A DNA stretch of 64,000 bases, from the NCBI GenBank assembly GCA_045539475.1, contig JAZQFJ010000027.1, forward strand, positions 1-64,000, read 5' to 3'. Origin of the DNA: SIG480 sp045539475 (GTDB lineage Bacteria; Bacillota; Clostridia; Oscillospirales; JAAYXM01). The notes under the pieces are model-generated. The model was not told the origin of the DNA, did not search any database, and was given only the letters and a program-made list of their open reading frames with translations. Below are positions 1 through 10,640 of the stretch, one piece after another. The stretch's first letter is position 1; the number at the start of each line of letters is the position of its first letter. The position numbers and the translations under genes were made by a program.

Positions 1-3000
1 ATTTCTTCCGACTTCCGTTCCATCGGCGTGCTTTACCGGAACGCGGGTAAGCGAACTTATCTTGCTGCTGTCCTCATACGGCTCGATTACGGAAGTAAAG
101 AGCGTATCAAGGTTCTTTCCGCTTCTGCGGACAAGGAGATAGTCCGTCCATTCCGGGTTCACATCTCTCTGAACCGGCTGACCGTCAGCAACAGCTACCT
201 CAGATATATCAAAATCGTTAAGCTGAGTAAGCTTTAAGTGGAGATTCCGCTTTCCCTTCAAGGTCTTGCGGTAATCCGTTATCTTAAAGTCAATTGAGAA
301 CTCACCCGTTCCCGGCTCCACTGCCCGCTCTACATTCGCAAGCCAGTTGTATCCGTTTGTTGCCGTGTACTTTGTTTCCTCACCGAACGGAACATCAATT
401 CCTGCATAGCTGCCACGCGGCTGAGCCATCATATCAACGCCCGTTACAACGCTTTCCTCAGACTGGCTGTGGAAGCTGTAAACATGCTCGTCACCTCCGA
501 CAATTCGGAAGAAATCAAGTGCGTAAGAAACAGAATCATCCACATCAATTGAAACAACCGTTCTGCGGTAGGTATCCGTCACGCCTTGGTATGCCTGCGG
601 AGCATCAACATCCATTATCTTGATGCTTCCCGCATCCTCAAAGTGATACGGATATCCCGGCTGCTGTATTCTTGCCTGCGGTTTGTCGTTTACTAAAACC
701 GTGTTGTGGGAGATTGTGCTTTCCGTCCAGTTTTCACCCTGGGTTGTTCCGGCGCCGCCGGAGGATGAGAAGTAACCGAGGTCAGGCGCGAAATTAAGGC
801 CAAATGCATCAAGACCGAGATTGAGCGCATCTTTATGCTTATGAGTTGTCGCTGCGCCGCCGAAGTACATCCACCAATCACGCATTGTGTTTGTCTGCGT
901 GGGGTTTGTTACCTTATCGTACATGACACCATCACGGAGTGCTGCAAACCCGTAGCCCGTTGCAATTGAACTTTCGGAGAAATTGTATTCACCATACTGC
1001 TCAACCAGAGCTTCAATCTCTTCCTGCGGAGATTCCGGATCCTTCACGAAAATACCATAGTGAATTCCGTCTGTTTTTCCTCCGTTCACATGCCAGAGAA
1101 GCTGAGCAAATACCGGGTCCCCCGTAAGCCGTAATCCCTCAAGCCATGAGGACGTATAGTCCGGGAAAGATACTCCCGCAAAGGTAGCTGAGCTGTCACC
1201 GATGTTCGCACCGCGAATACCTGCGAGGATAAGATCAAGTCCCATATAGAGCATCTTTATAAACTTCGGGTTTTTACGAAGATTATCTTCATCACGGAGG
1301 CCGTCCCAGTTTTCAAGCGCATCAATATACGGAATAAAGTTTGAAACCCACATTGACATATATCCCATTGAAGATTCGTCTGCGTAACCGTCACGGTCAA
1401 TCTGATTGAACAGTGCAGGACGCATTCCGCCGCCGGTGCATTTCGTCTGTGATGTAGCACCCGGCTGCATAACAAACTCTATCATTTCCTGCGTATCCGG
1501 GTCACGATCCAGAATAACTGCCGCCTTTGCAAGGTTGTGCTGCTTAAGACCAAAGTTACCTGCAAGCTTTGCGTTCTTTATCGCAGTGTACGTCTCATAA
1601 ACGATATTATCCTCTGCGTTCTGGCGGATAAGCTCACCGTTTGTTTTCTTGTTGTCAAGGTTCCATTTTTCTGCATAGCCGGAAAGAACAGATACAACCT
1701 CCTGGTCATCATAAATATCAAAGAACGCATCATACGCTGTGACAAGCTCTCGGTTTAAGAAGTTTTCCCAGATACGTCCGACAACCTTTCCGTTGCCCCC
1801 GCCATCTGTGGATGACTGAAGATTCGGACAATCTGTCTTGTAGTCAAAATAAGGATAAAGGTCTGCAACGCGGTCGAGGATTATTGCACCTGCACGCGCA
1901 TACTTTTTATCACCTGTATAGAGATATGCATCACGGAATGCTTGAACAGCCCGAAAAATAAGCTGTTCTCCGGATGAACCGTACCACAAGCCGTCGTGGT
2001 TGAATATCGCTATATAGCGGTGAACGTTTTTGACCGCGGTTCCTTCTTTATCGTTATAGCGGCCGGTATCATAGCCAAATCCGTCGTCAACGCCCCAGAA
2101 ATAACCTGTGTTCGGAACGCCGGACTCTCCTCCGGTTTTGAAATCGCCCCACCCCTGGGTTATTTCATCTCCATAGAACGGGTCAATCGGCTTTTCACGA
2201 AGCTCATTGTATGTCGCGTTGTAAAGGTTACCCTTCGGGTCGCCGTAGCCGTACGGGTTATCCTTTGCCCAGTCAAATACTACATACTCGCCTTTTTCGT
2301 TTCTTTCACCGCGCTTACAGAGAATTCCGTTTTCTTCTCTTGCAAGCGTGTAGTCAAACTCGCCATGTTCATCCAAACCGCGCTCGTAATATGCACCAAA
2401 GTCATTACTCGGGAAAAGGCGCTTACAATCCGGGCACTGAATCTTCCACGGGCGGTTTATAGTGTCAATTTTCCAGCTGTATTTGCCATACTTATAGTTA
2501 AGGTCAACTCCGCAGTAGAAGCAGCGCCAGATGAGCGGGTCATCCGTCTCAACAAGGTCATATGCACGCGGAAGCGTGTGTGCGGTTATCATATTATATA
2601 TGTAATCGCGATACGGCAGATATTTATCTGCTTCCTCTATCACCGTCTCAGCTGTCGTTTTTGCCCAGTCATAAAGCTTTATATTCTCGCGCGCTGCATC
2701 TATTTTTTCTTTGGTGTAATACGTTGATGCAACCTTACCGTCACGAACGGAAATCGTTATCTTCTCACTGCGCGGTACACCGTCAAGAGTTACCGTTACG
2801 GTAACATCCGTAACACCTACATCTACCGGAGTTACGCGGCCGTTTCCGTCAACGGTGAGTACGTTCTCATCAGCAGATGAATATACCGCGGCACCTGCCG
2901 GAATCGGAAGACTCTGTCCGTTATTATCATACGCGCGGAGATAAAGCTCTGTTCCCTTGCCGCCTGCCTTTATAACCTGAGTTACAGCGCCGAGCGTGAG

Positions 3001-6000
3001 CGTTGCAAAGCCGTAGCTGAGTACGTTAAGAGCAACCGGCTCTGAGAAATAATCATTTCCGTTAAAGGTCACCTTTGCCTTAATGGTTGTTGAACCGACT
3101 GTCTTACCGACAAGCTTTGTTTTGCTTTCCATAACTGCAACCGATGTATCTTCAATGATATATTCAACCGAAATATCTCCGGAATCTATTTTACGTCCAT
3201 TGGAAAGATATGCATTGACCGCAGGAGCGCCTGAGCCGTTCACAAATATATCATACTGCGGATGTACAAACTCAACGCGCGAGAGCGTATCCCCGGTTAC
3301 CGTGATGTCAATCGTATTCGAGAGTGTGTCGTCACCGATTTTTGCAGTTGCGGTTATAGTTGCATTTCCCGGAGCAATGGCTGTAAGCTTCGAGCCTGAC
3401 ACGCTAACAACATTTGAATCCGAGGAAGAAAAAGTGATGTTATTATCCGGATCAGCTTTGTTTCCATGCTTGTTTCCAAAGCTGTATTCTCTTCCGCCCC
3501 CCAATATAACCTTCGGTGAAACCGTCGTAGTTTCTCCTGCTGCCATTGAGGTCTTTTCTGCAGAGAGCCCGACGGATTCAAGACCTCCGACACCTTCAAC
3601 ATATGAAAGCTGAAGATACGCCGGAATCATATGCGAATAGTTGCCCTCCGGACTCTTTGTCATCGCGCGGAAGATTATCGTATGTACACCGCGGGTGAGG
3701 TACATTGTGTTAAGAGATTTAAGTGCATTGTAGTTTCTGTTCGTGGACATATCCGTCCAGAAGCAGAAATTACCCATAAACGCACCGTCCATATAGAGGT
3801 TTGCGCTCTTTGCACCGCGATAGTACTGAGTTCCGAGGAAGTCTATCTCATACCAGCCGTCGTAGTCAACCTGTATATCTATAGCAAGGTCTGCATTTTG
3901 CGTCTGTCCGACAGATGTAATCTGTGCGTGCGTTCCCTGAGCATAACAGCGAAGCTTTGAGCTTGACGGAGTTGATATCGCACTTGCTGTTTTTTTTGTA
4001 TTTATCTGCCAGCCATATTGGTCAATCTTTACGTCGGAGGCATAGCCCGAGCCCGGCTTTCTGAAGTCGATAAGCTTGTTCTTCGGGGAATTGGGCGTAA
4101 CTTTAACCTTAAACGGAGCACTTTCCTTACCGGATTCCCCGCACGTTACGGTTACAATAACGCTTACCCCGTCATGCGGAGCAACACCGGTAACAACACC
4201 GTTCTCCGCCACCTTCAGGTACTGCTCATCCTCCGGATTTTCAAGGCGGAACACAGGCGTGCAGATATCCGCATTTGCGGTCATCCCGCTTGCATGCTCC
4301 GCAACAAAGCTGAGACTTCCCGAGAAGCCTGCTTCAATGCTGTCTGAGCCAATGATTTCAACGTAGGAAAGAGGTGTTTCGTCCATAACGGTAATGCTTA
4401 TCGGTATCTTCGTTTCCTTACCCTCTGCATCAATATAGAGGATAATATCCGCCTTTCCTGCGGCACGTGCGGTGATAACTCCGTCCTGTGATACAGCCGC
4501 AACGGACGGGTCGGAGCTTTCGTACCAGTAAACCGAGTGTTCGCCAAGATACGGTGTATCGTCATTATAGAAGAGATTATACTCAAGCGTTTTCTTTTCG
4601 CCGACTTTAAAATCCGTCTCTCCCAACACCTCAGCACGGGTGATTGTTCTTATTATAGGTCCAAGCGTAATTTTATCAAGATAACAAATTGATGTTCCGC
4701 TATTGCTGTCCTTTGACGGAGTGAATACAAGGAGATATTCGCCCGCCTCCGGAACGTTTACCCAGAAATCCGTAACGCTTGTTATCTCTTTGGGATCACC
4801 CTTGAGGGAGCTGTGAATACCAACGTATTTTGCTTCTTTGAGAAGTCCGTCAATCTCGTCGGCTTCATAGCGCTTGTTCGGGTCTGCCTTTATCATATGA
4901 ACGTGGGTACGGACACCTGTATCTGAGGTCGTTCCGCGGCCTATAGAAAGGCTGTAACGTCCTGCGTTCTCAACAAGAAGCCTTACCGCGAGATACGGAC
5001 CCGGAGCTTCTTTGTGCTTTCCGTTGTTCGGCTCGTTCCAATATTTTTCCACAAGGTCAAGACGAACATAATTTGTGATTACCTGCGGGTTAAGGCAGGA
5101 TGCAAGATAGTTCTGAGCTCCGTCCTTATAGAGATACTTTGTCGGATGCTCTATCGCCCATTTGGGCTCACTTTCCTTCATAGCGGAGAAGGCTTCCACC
5201 TTTTCGCCCTGAGCGTTTGTCGTTATGCACGGCTTCCAGCTTGCTATACCCTGGTTTCTGATGAGTGAGCTGCCGACACGTCCGTCAACCCATGTTCTGT
5301 TGACCGTTTCGCCGCTGTCACCGTACACGTAGAAATTGTTTGTATCCTTTGACTTTGCAAGATACATCTTTGTAAGGTCAAATGCGCCGCTTGTGATGTT
5401 ATACACAATCGGATCTCCCTGATATTCGGGAAGTCCTTCAATCGGAGCATCGGGGACTGCAACCCCATCCGGCTCGGGATCGGGTTCCGGTTCAGGTTCG
5501 GGATCTGTTCCCGGGCCCGGTTCGGGCGTTGTGCCACCGGTTACCACCACATCAACAGTTGCCGTCTTTGTGACGTTGCCGATTGTCGTTGATACCTCAA
5601 CGGTCGTTGAACCTGCACCGACTGCGTTAATAACGCCGGTTGCTTCGTCTACCGTTGCAACAGCTGTGTTGTTGGATTTGAAGGAAGAAGTGCCTGTAAC
5701 AATGTCGCCGTTGAAATTTTTAATCTGACTTCCTGTATTGGAGTTGCAAGCTTCTACCGTCACTGTTGCCGTATTTTCAGTTTCGCTGCCGGCTTTAAGT
5801 TCAACATTCTCAGCTGAAAGAACAAGCTCGTCAAAGACAACCTCATGAACGGAAAACTCAGTAAGATAAGCTTCCATTCCGGTATTTTCTACCGTTGTTT
5901 CATAGTTCAGCACAAAGCGGGGAACAAGGTTGACCACATTTGACTCGTCGGTTAAATTCAGATTAGCGTAATTTTGAAGTCGCGATCCTGAAGTGAAATA

Positions 6001-7425
6001 CTTCCAACCGGTTGTTTCGTCTGCGGTTGTGTAATCTCCATCAGCCCAAACACTAACGTTTCCGCCCGCTTTGTTTGCAGGTTTTGATGATGTGTTCATG
6101 TAGTATGTTACTAATGCTACAAAGGTTCTTGTATAATCAGGCAAAACATAACCGTCCCGTTTGTCAAGCTTTGTCCAACCGGTAAACTCATATATCTTGC
6201 CTTCTTCCGCTGCAATATCTCCATTAAGAGCTTCTGCAGTACCTGTATCCATGGTTACATATGTTCTGCAATCATTCTTTACGATTTTAAGACCATTGAC
6301 CGGTTCTGTTCTTCCGGGAAGCTCAAGTCCCGAAGCCGTGGTAGTTGTAATGTCATACGCCTTGCTCACGGCGTTATTCTTATTTAATCCGCCATACTCC
6401 CACGGTGTGGCAGAATCAGCTGCGCCCGTTCCGTATGTACTATGGTAAAGACCGTTCTCAAAATAAGCATTCTTTGCGGAAAGCTTATTCTCACCAACTA
6501 CCGGGATTTCAACGGACAGGTCTGTTCCATCCACCGTAACGGTTGCCTTACCTATCTTCACACCTGCAACTTTTCCATCGTTTGTGACGGTAAGAACCGA
6601 TTCATCCGAGGATACAAGTGTTGCACCGGACGGAACGCCCTCAAGCGTGAGCGTTTCTCCAACGTGGAGAATCTTCTGCGGAAGATTAAGCGATGTTTCC
6701 GGCTCCGGCGTATTGCCACCCGGTGTCTGACCTGCGGGAACAAGTTTTATGCCGGAGATGTACATTTGCTGTTGGTACACATTATTTTTGTTTTCATCAC
6801 TGTTCGTTCCGTCTTTGGCTTCAACTACTCCACCATCTTTGTTATTTACACGTTTATTGAGCTCCAAAGATTTTGAAGTCGCAACGAATAGAATATAATA
6901 ATCCCCTGCTTCAAGGGTTATTTCTCCCTTCGTTCCACCAACAACTCCATCTTCGGTAACCGGTGCATAAGTATCAGCAGTTGCCTTAGAAAAATCGAAA
7001 TAACCGAGTGTTATGGCATTCCCTCCGGTCAACGTTGCTGTCGTAGTTGCAGTTTCTATTCCAGAGGTATATTTACCCATAGCAACAAGTGGTGCGATTG
7101 AAGTTTCCTTCGGGTTATTGGTCTTGAAATAAATATTATACTTACCCGGAGTCTTTACTTTAACCTTCATCGCGCCAAACTGTGCATGACCGGATACGTT
7201 GTTAACCCCTCCTACGCTATATCTCCTCACTTTTATACCCGTCCACGAAAGGATGGGGGCTTCGTACGAGGATGCGCTCGGTGTTGATTTTCCTCTTACA
7301 AAAAAGTCAGACAGCACAAGCTCCTGCTCCTCGGCCGTTGCAAATACCGGCACTGCCGGAAGCAACGATATCATCAGCACAAGGCTGATGATCAATGATA
7401 ATGTACGTTTCAATTTAGTTTTCAT
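1..7425 (-). CDS. Giant secreted heparinase II/III-family protein with Big_2 domains (C-terminus beyond window)
   Basis: Reads without a stop from an ATG at 7425 (AAAGGAG 7 nt upstream) to the left edge, 2,475 codons, so the end is missing. Residues 1 to about 28 form a signal peptide ending in VFA. Two copies of an unassigned beta-rich module (about 30-235 and 672-922) surround Ig-like Big_2 domains (for example LPQKILHVGETLTLEG near 245 and another at 527-632) and a Pro/Glu-rich linker (632-655). More Ig-like domains follow to about 1550. A four-cysteine ribbon (CFYC near 1632, CPDC near 1662) precedes a helical region and the heparinase-type beta domain with HKHKDALNLG near 2190 and SHNTVLVND near 2240. 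Family members cleave uronic-acid polysaccharides by beta-elimination; substrate here is unknown. It is a paralogue of the protein at 42779-50596, which ends in SLH domains, so a wall anchor may lie outside the window. Upstream lies the Big_2 gene at 7762-10608, with a hairpin-rich gap between them. Confidence 0.85.
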   Translation of the reverse strand, partial: MKTKLKRTLSLIISLVLMISLLPAVPVFATAEEQELVLSDFFVRGKSTPSASSYEAPILSWTGIKVRRYSVGGVNNVSGHAQFGAMKVKVKTPGKYNIYFKTNNPKETSIAPLVAMGKYTSGIETATTTATLTGGNAITLGYFDFSKATADTYAPVTEDGVVGGTKGEITLEAGDYYILFVATSKSLELNKRVNNKDGGVVEAKDGTNSDENKNNVYQQQMYISGIKLVPAGQTPGGNTPEPETSLNLPQKILHVGETLTLEGVPSGATLVSSDESVLTVTNDGKVAGVKIGKATVTVDGTDLSVEIPVVGENKLSAKNAYFENGLYHSTYGTGAADSATPWEYGGLNKNNAVSKAYDITTTTASGLELPGRTEPVNGLKIVKNDCRTYVTMDTGTAEALNGDIAAEEGKIYEFTGWTKLDKRDGYVLPDYTRTFVALVTYYMNTSSKPANKAGGNVSVWADGDYTTADETTGWKYFTSGSRLQNYANLNLTDESNVVNLVPRFVLNYETTVENTGMEAYLTEFSVHEVVFDELVLSAENVELKAGSETENTATVTVEACNSNTGSQIKNFNGDIVTGTSSFKSNNTAVATVDEATGVINAVGAGSTTVEVSTTIGNVTKTATVDVVVTGGTTPEPGPGTDPEPEPEPDPEPDGVAVPDAPIEGLPEYQGDPIVYNITSGAFDLTKMYLAKSKDTNNFYVYGDSGETVNRTWVDGRVGSSLIRNQGIASWKPCITTNAQGEKVEAFSAMKESEPKWAIEHPTKYLYKDGAQNYLASCLNPQVITNYVRLDLVEKYWNEPNNGKHKEAPGPYLAVRLLVENAGRYSLSIGRGTTSDTGVRTHVHMIKADPNKRYEADEIDGLLKEAKYVGIHSSLKGDPKEITSVTDFWVNVPEAGEYLLVFTPSKDSNSGTSICYLDKITLGPIIRTITRAEVLGETDFKVGEKKTLEYNLFYNDDTPYLGEHSVYWYESSDPSVAAVSQDGVITARAAGKADIILYIDAEGKETKIPISITVMDETPLSYVEIIGSDSIEAGFSGSLSFVAEHASGMTANADICTPVFRLENPEDEQYLKVAENGVVTGVAPHDGVSVIVTVTCGESGKESAPFKVKVTPNSPKNKLIDFRKPGSGYASDVKIDQYGWQINTKKTASAISTPSSSKLRCYAQGTHAQITSVGQTQNADLAIDIQVDYDGWYEIDFLGTQYYRGAKSANLYMDGAFMGNFCFWTDMSTNRNYNALKSLNTMYLTRGVHTIIFRAMTKSPEGNYSHMIPAYLQLSYVEGVGGLESVGLSAEKTSMAAGETTTVSPKVILGGGREYSFGNKHGNKADPDNNITFSSSDSNVVSVSGSKLTAIAPGNATITATAKIGDDTLSNTIDITVTGDTLSRVEFVHPQYDIFVNGSGAPAVNAYLSNGRKIDSGDISVEYIIEDTSVAVMESKTKLVGKTVGSTTIKAKVTFNGNDYFSEPVALNVLSYGFATLTLGAVTQVIKAGGKGTELYLRAYDNNGQSLPIPAGAAVYSSADENVLTVDGNGRVTPVDVGVTDVTVTVTLDGVPRSEKITISVRDGKVASTYYTKEKIDAARENIKLYDWAKTTAETVIEEADKYLPYRDYIYNMITAHTLPRAYDLVETDDPLIWRCFYCGVDLNYKYGKYSWKIDTINRPWKIQCPDCKRLFPSNDFGAYYERGLDEHGEFDYTLAREENGILCKRGERNEKGEYVVFDWAKDNPYGYGDPKGNLYNATYNELREKPIDPFYGDEITQGWGDFKTGGESGVPNTGYFWGVDDGFGYDTGRYNDKEGTAVKNVHRYIAIFNHDGLWYGSSGEQLIFRAVQAFRDAYLYTGDKKYARAGAIILDRVADLYPYFDYKTDCPNLQSSTDGGGNGKVVGRIWENFLNRELVTAYDAFFDIYDDQEVVSVLSGYAEKWNLDNKKTNGELIRQNAEDNIVYETYTAIKNAKLAGNFGLKQHNLAKAAVILDRDPDTQEMIEFVMQPGATSQTKCTGGGMRPALFNQIDRDGYADESSMGYMSMWVSNFIPYIDALENWDGLRDEDNLRKNPKFIKMLYMGLDLILAGIRGANIGDSSATFAGVSFPDYTSSWLEGLRLTGDPVFAQLLWHVNGGKTDGIHYGIFVKDPESPQEEIEALVEQYGEYNFSESSIATGYGFAALRDGVMYDKVTNPTQTNTMRDWWMYFGGAATTHKHKDALNLGLDAFGLNFAPDLGYFSSSGGAGTTQGENWTESTISHNTVLVNDKPQARIQQPGYPYHFEDAGSIKIMDVDAPQAYQGVTDTYRRTVVSIDVDDSVSYALDFFRIVGGDEHVYSFHSQSEESVVTGVDMMAQPRGSYAGIDVPFGEETKYTATNGYNWLANVERAVEPGTGEFSIDFKITDYRKTLKGKRNLHLKLTQLNDFDISEVAVADGQPVQRDVNPEWTDYLLVRRSGKNLDTLFTSVIEPYEDSSKISSLTRVPVKHADGTEVGRN

Positions 7426-7448
7426 GTGTTTTCTCCTTTCGCTATATA

Positions 7449-7499
7449 AGCCTTCCATGCCTGAAGGCAGAGAACCGCCGGATGGCGGTGGAGGGATTT
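7449..7499 (-). repeat. Dispersed hairpin repeat, copy 1
   Basis: On the minus strand this reads AAATCCCTCCACCGCC, then a GGCGGT hairpin, then GCCTTC/GGAAGGC arms. A second copy on the plus strand is at 12368-12425. Copy 1 ends about 13 bp before the ribosome site of the giant gene at 7425, so it lies in that mRNA leader. It resembles REP-like intergenic repeats of gut Firmicutes; that assignment is from memory of such genomes. Confidence 0.6.
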
Positions 7500-7716
7500 C
7501 TCGCAAAGGGAACTTCTTGTAGTTCCCTTTGAAACCTTCCACGCTTTTGCCGCTCGGCGCGCACCGGATAAATTATTCGCTCATCACAGAGACTTGCGTA
7601 AACGGCAAAATTAAAATTTTGCCCACGCCGTCTTACATGTGATTTCGCTGTAATTTATGCCCGTTTGCGCTTATAGGCGGCATTCCTAAACAAGAACGTT
7701 TGCGTTCCCGAATAAC
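7500..7716. other. Non-coding, hairpin-rich leader/intergenic stretch
   Basis: This is the rest of the 336-bp gap between two minus-strand secreted-protein genes; no credible gene is seen. Visible structure includes an inverted repeat AAGGGAACT/AGTTCCCTT at about 7506-7531 and a palindrome GCAAAATTTTAATTTTGC at about 7605-7622. It also holds short near-repeats of GCGCAAACGGGC type. Together with the hairpin repeat beside it, it looks like one composite mobile intergenic element, but no terminal repeats or target duplication could be fixed. Confidence 0.4.
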
Positions 7717-7749
7717 GCGGGGAGGGTGAACGCCGTCCATCCTCCCCGC
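7717..7749 (-). terminator. Hairpin after the Big_2 protein gene
   Basis: Minus-strand stem GCGGGGAGG pairs with CCTCCCCGC around a 15-nt middle, starting about 13 nt after the stop codon at 7762. The following sequence is GTTATT, a weak U tract, so termination may be incomplete and the giant downstream gene may be co-transcribed. Confidence 0.5.
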
Positions 7750-7761
7750 TGTTGTGATTAG

Positions 7762-10608
7762 TTATTCCGCTGTGGCTGTATATACATCAGTATAAATTAT
7801 TTTCTTTTCGCCGTCAACTTGATAAATAAGGTAACCGCGAACAACCTTTTCATTCTCATCCGCCTGAGCAGTAAACTGTCCGTGAGCATCAGTGCTCTGC
7901 GATGCTGCCTTGGAGCTGAATTCAGAAACCGTCGGCTCACTTCCTGCCATGCCGAAGAGAATACCTGACTCAACCTTGGTAAAGTCTTCTGGTACGCAAT
8001 ACTCAATCATATATGCACCGTTTGCATAATCATCAAGGATAATTACCGGTTCAGCCGTTTTCTCATCTGTATGTGCCTTAATTTCTGTTCCATCCCACAT
8101 AAAGTAGGTGTAGGTTTCACCAAAGAATACGGGTTTGCCATCACGAGTCCAATATTTTGCACCGGAGACCGTGCGGGTTACTTCCGTGCCGTAAATATGT
8201 TCCTCAGATACCTTTGCACCGTCATATTCAACATCGCCTATTATTGCATTTTTTGTATCTTTAACCTCTGCAACCGCGCGGGTTGTTCCGGCTTCAAGAG
8301 AATTTACATCAAGATACTTGCCTTCGTCAACAAGCCATTCTCCGGTAAGCGTAAAGCCTGTTACTGCCGGGGCTGTTGGAATCGTTATTTCATTGTCGCT
8401 GTTATCATCCATTGAAAGGAACTGCTTGTTTGCATTCCAGAACTCAACAATTTTAAGCTCTGTATTTATCGGCTCATACACTGCCGTAAGAGAAGTGTTT
8501 GTGTTTACAACGTAATTTTCAACCTTTGCATCGGTCTGAAGGAATGCACCGCCGACCTTCCAGCAGATGAATTTGTAATCAGTTGTGTCTTTCGCTTCCG
8601 CAGTGATTTTTGTGCCGACTGCAACCTGCTTGGTGCTGTTCACATCATAACCGCTTGCAGTAACGCCGCTTGCTGCATCCTTGTAGTTCGTAAGTACGCC
8701 TGCAGTTACTGTTTCCGGAAGCTTATCCTCTCCGCCATCTACGATAACCTTAACCGTTGCAGTCTTCGTCACCTCTCCGATTGTGGAGGTTGCCGTAATG
8801 GTTGCCTCACCCTTGCCAACAGCCGTGATAACACCGGATGCGTCAACTGTTGCAACATCTGTGTTATCGGATGTGTAAGTGGGTTTGAGTTTACCTCTGT
8901 CTGAATCAGCTTTATAATAGTAATAACTCTGGAACTCATTTCCGGTGTTGGAGATATGATCTGCAGAAAGCGTATGCGTAGCACCTCTATCAAGCTCAAC
9001 TACGCTGTCGGAAAGCCTGAGCTCGTCAAAAACAACCTCGTGTATTGACACGCCGGTCATATATGCAATGCCCCCGTCAGTAGATGTCTTTGCCATCTCA
9101 AAGCGTGGGTTAAAATATATCGTTTCCTCACGATCTATACGAACTCCCACAGGTGATATATATTGCCAATCCGTACCACCGTTTGAAAGGTCTAAGTATG
9201 CTACCGGAGCCCTAGATGACGCGCTTGTGCCCCCCCAATAATGGCCATAAAACTGAAGCCAGGTTGTCGGTATCGCCTTTTCCCCATCGGCATCAACCTT
9301 AATCCATGCGCTGAGCTCATAGATTTTTCCGTTCCCGGATTCCACTGCATAATACTTTTTCAGGTCAGCCTCTGACGGTGTAGAACCTATAGACTGAATA
9401 CGGTTTGCCGCACCTGTTTTATACGTTGCTTTTATACCCGTAACTTTTCTTGTCGCACCCGGAAGCAATATATCGCTGACCTTCTCGACACTGCCAAAAC
9501 CTGAAGAAGTCCACCTTGTTACAGAGCTGTCGCCTGTCCCATTTTTGAAGTACGAATCTCCGGCCTTTTTCTTTTCTATCAGATTCGTTCCGACTACCGG
9601 GATTTCAACAGATAAATCTGTTCCCTTTGCGGTAACGGTTGCCTTGCCGATTCCAACGCCTTTAACCTCGCCCTTTGCGTTTACTGTTAAAACATCGGGG
9701 TCAGAGGATGTAAGAACCGTGCCATAGGGAACGCCCTCAAGCGTAAGAGTTTCATCCACATGAAGAATCTTCTGCGGAAGCGAGAACGGAACTTCTGTCT
9801 CAACCGCAGTTTCGTCATGCGGGGTAAGAGTTATTGAGGATATAAAACAACGCGAATAATCCGTTCCTAAATTACTCAACTTATAAGGAGTAAAAACAAG
9901 GAGATACTCTCCTGCTTCAAGCGTCTGAGCTTTTGCAGTCATTGAACCATGGCCGTAAACAGAGTCATCTGATATGTAGACACCAAGTATGTTTGTTGTG
10001 ATCGCCTCTAAATCAGCGGAGGTATAGTCTTTTTCTTCCTCTGCTTTTACGAGATAAACATTTGCCTGTCCGCCATACTCATTCGCACTTTCCGAATCAA
10101 GCATAATATCGTATTTACCGGGTGTCGGAACCTTGATTCGCAATGCAAAAGATGTGTCAGCTTCTTTCAAAGTATTCTTTTTAAAATCCATTCTAAGATT
10201 AGATGATGACAAAATTACATTTCCAAGTGCATTGCCATACTCGAACTTCCATTGCGGAACGTCTCCTTTCAAAGCAGAAAAAGCCTCTACTTTTTTTCCT
10301 TCAGCACTTGTAGTTATTACCTTATCCCATGTAAGCAAATCAGGATTATAAATGAAACTTATTTCCCATCGACCATTGGCTGCTTTACGGTTTACAGTCT
10401 CTCCCGTTACCGGATCTATCGCATCATACGTTGTTGTAGTAGTAGTATCCAGCACAGTAGCATAATCAAAAAGCGAATCCATATCAAACGACCCGGTGGT
10501 GAGGTCATAGACGATTGGCTCTGCCGTTTCTCCTTCCACTGCAAATACTGACGGAATCAATGACATAAGCATTGCCGCCGCAAGGATAATTGATAATAGT
10601 TTTTTCAT
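7762..10608 (-). CDS. Secreted Big_2/InlB-repeat-like surface protein
   Basis: 948 residues, start ATG 10608 with AAGGAGG 8 nt upstream. Residues 1-24 are a signal peptide (MKKLLSIILAAAMLMSLIPS, then VFA). Residues 30-265 are an unassigned module also found in the neighbouring giant protein; both copies begin PIVY and share a VEAFSA motif. A Big_2 domain (LPQKILHVDETLTLEG, about 275-345), a carbohydrate-binding-like stretch (345-540), a second Big_2 (545-625) and InlB-repeat-like beta segments (630-840) follow. The last ~100 residues resemble the end of the secreted protein at 36202-38781, with a GILFG...VRGYLIY pattern. No catalytic motif and no SLH or LPXTG anchor was seen. It is probably a secreted glycan-binding or accessory protein made from its own promoter and possibly co-transcribed with the lyase gene after it. 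Confidence 0.8.
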   Translation of the reverse strand: MKKLLSIILAAAMLMSLIPSVFAVEGETAEPIVYDLTTGSFDMDSLFDYATVLDTTTTTTYDAIDPVTGETVNRKAANGRWEISFIYNPDLLTWDKVITTSAEGKKVEAFSALKGDVPQWKFEYGNALGNVILSSSNLRMDFKKNTLKEADTSFALRIKVPTPGKYDIMLDSESANEYGGQANVYLVKAEEEKDYTSADLEAITTNILGVYISDDSVYGHGSMTAKAQTLEAGEYLLVFTPYKLSNLGTDYSRCFISSITLTPHDETAVETEVPFSLPQKILHVDETLTLEGVPYGTVLTSSDPDVLTVNAKGEVKGVGIGKATVTAKGTDLSVEIPVVGTNLIEKKKAGDSYFKNGTGDSSVTRWTSSGFGSVEKVSDILLPGATRKVTGIKATYKTGAANRIQSIGSTPSEADLKKYYAVESGNGKIYELSAWIKVDADGEKAIPTTWLQFYGHYWGGTSASSRAPVAYLDLSNGGTDWQYISPVGVRIDREETIYFNPRFEMAKTSTDGGIAYMTGVSIHEVVFDELRLSDSVVELDRGATHTLSADHISNTGNEFQSYYYYKADSDRGKLKPTYTSDNTDVATVDASGVITAVGKGEATITATSTIGEVTKTATVKVIVDGGEDKLPETVTAGVLTNYKDAASGVTASGYDVNSTKQVAVGTKITAEAKDTTDYKFICWKVGGAFLQTDAKVENYVVNTNTSLTAVYEPINTELKIVEFWNANKQFLSMDDNSDNEITIPTAPAVTGFTLTGEWLVDEGKYLDVNSLEAGTTRAVAEVKDTKNAIIGDVEYDGAKVSEEHIYGTEVTRTVSGAKYWTRDGKPVFFGETYTYFMWDGTEIKAHTDEKTAEPVIILDDYANGAYMIEYCVPEDFTKVESGILFGMAGSEPTVSEFSSKAASQSTDAHGQFTAQADENEKVVRGYLIYQVDGEKKIIYTDVYTATAE

Positions 10609-10640
10609 TTTGTTTTCCTCCTTGAAATGTATAAAATGTA

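Noticed and set aside
1996..2727. 243-codon plus-strand ORF
   Set aside because: Wholly antisense to the heparinase-like gene with no family resemblance; a codon-bias shadow.
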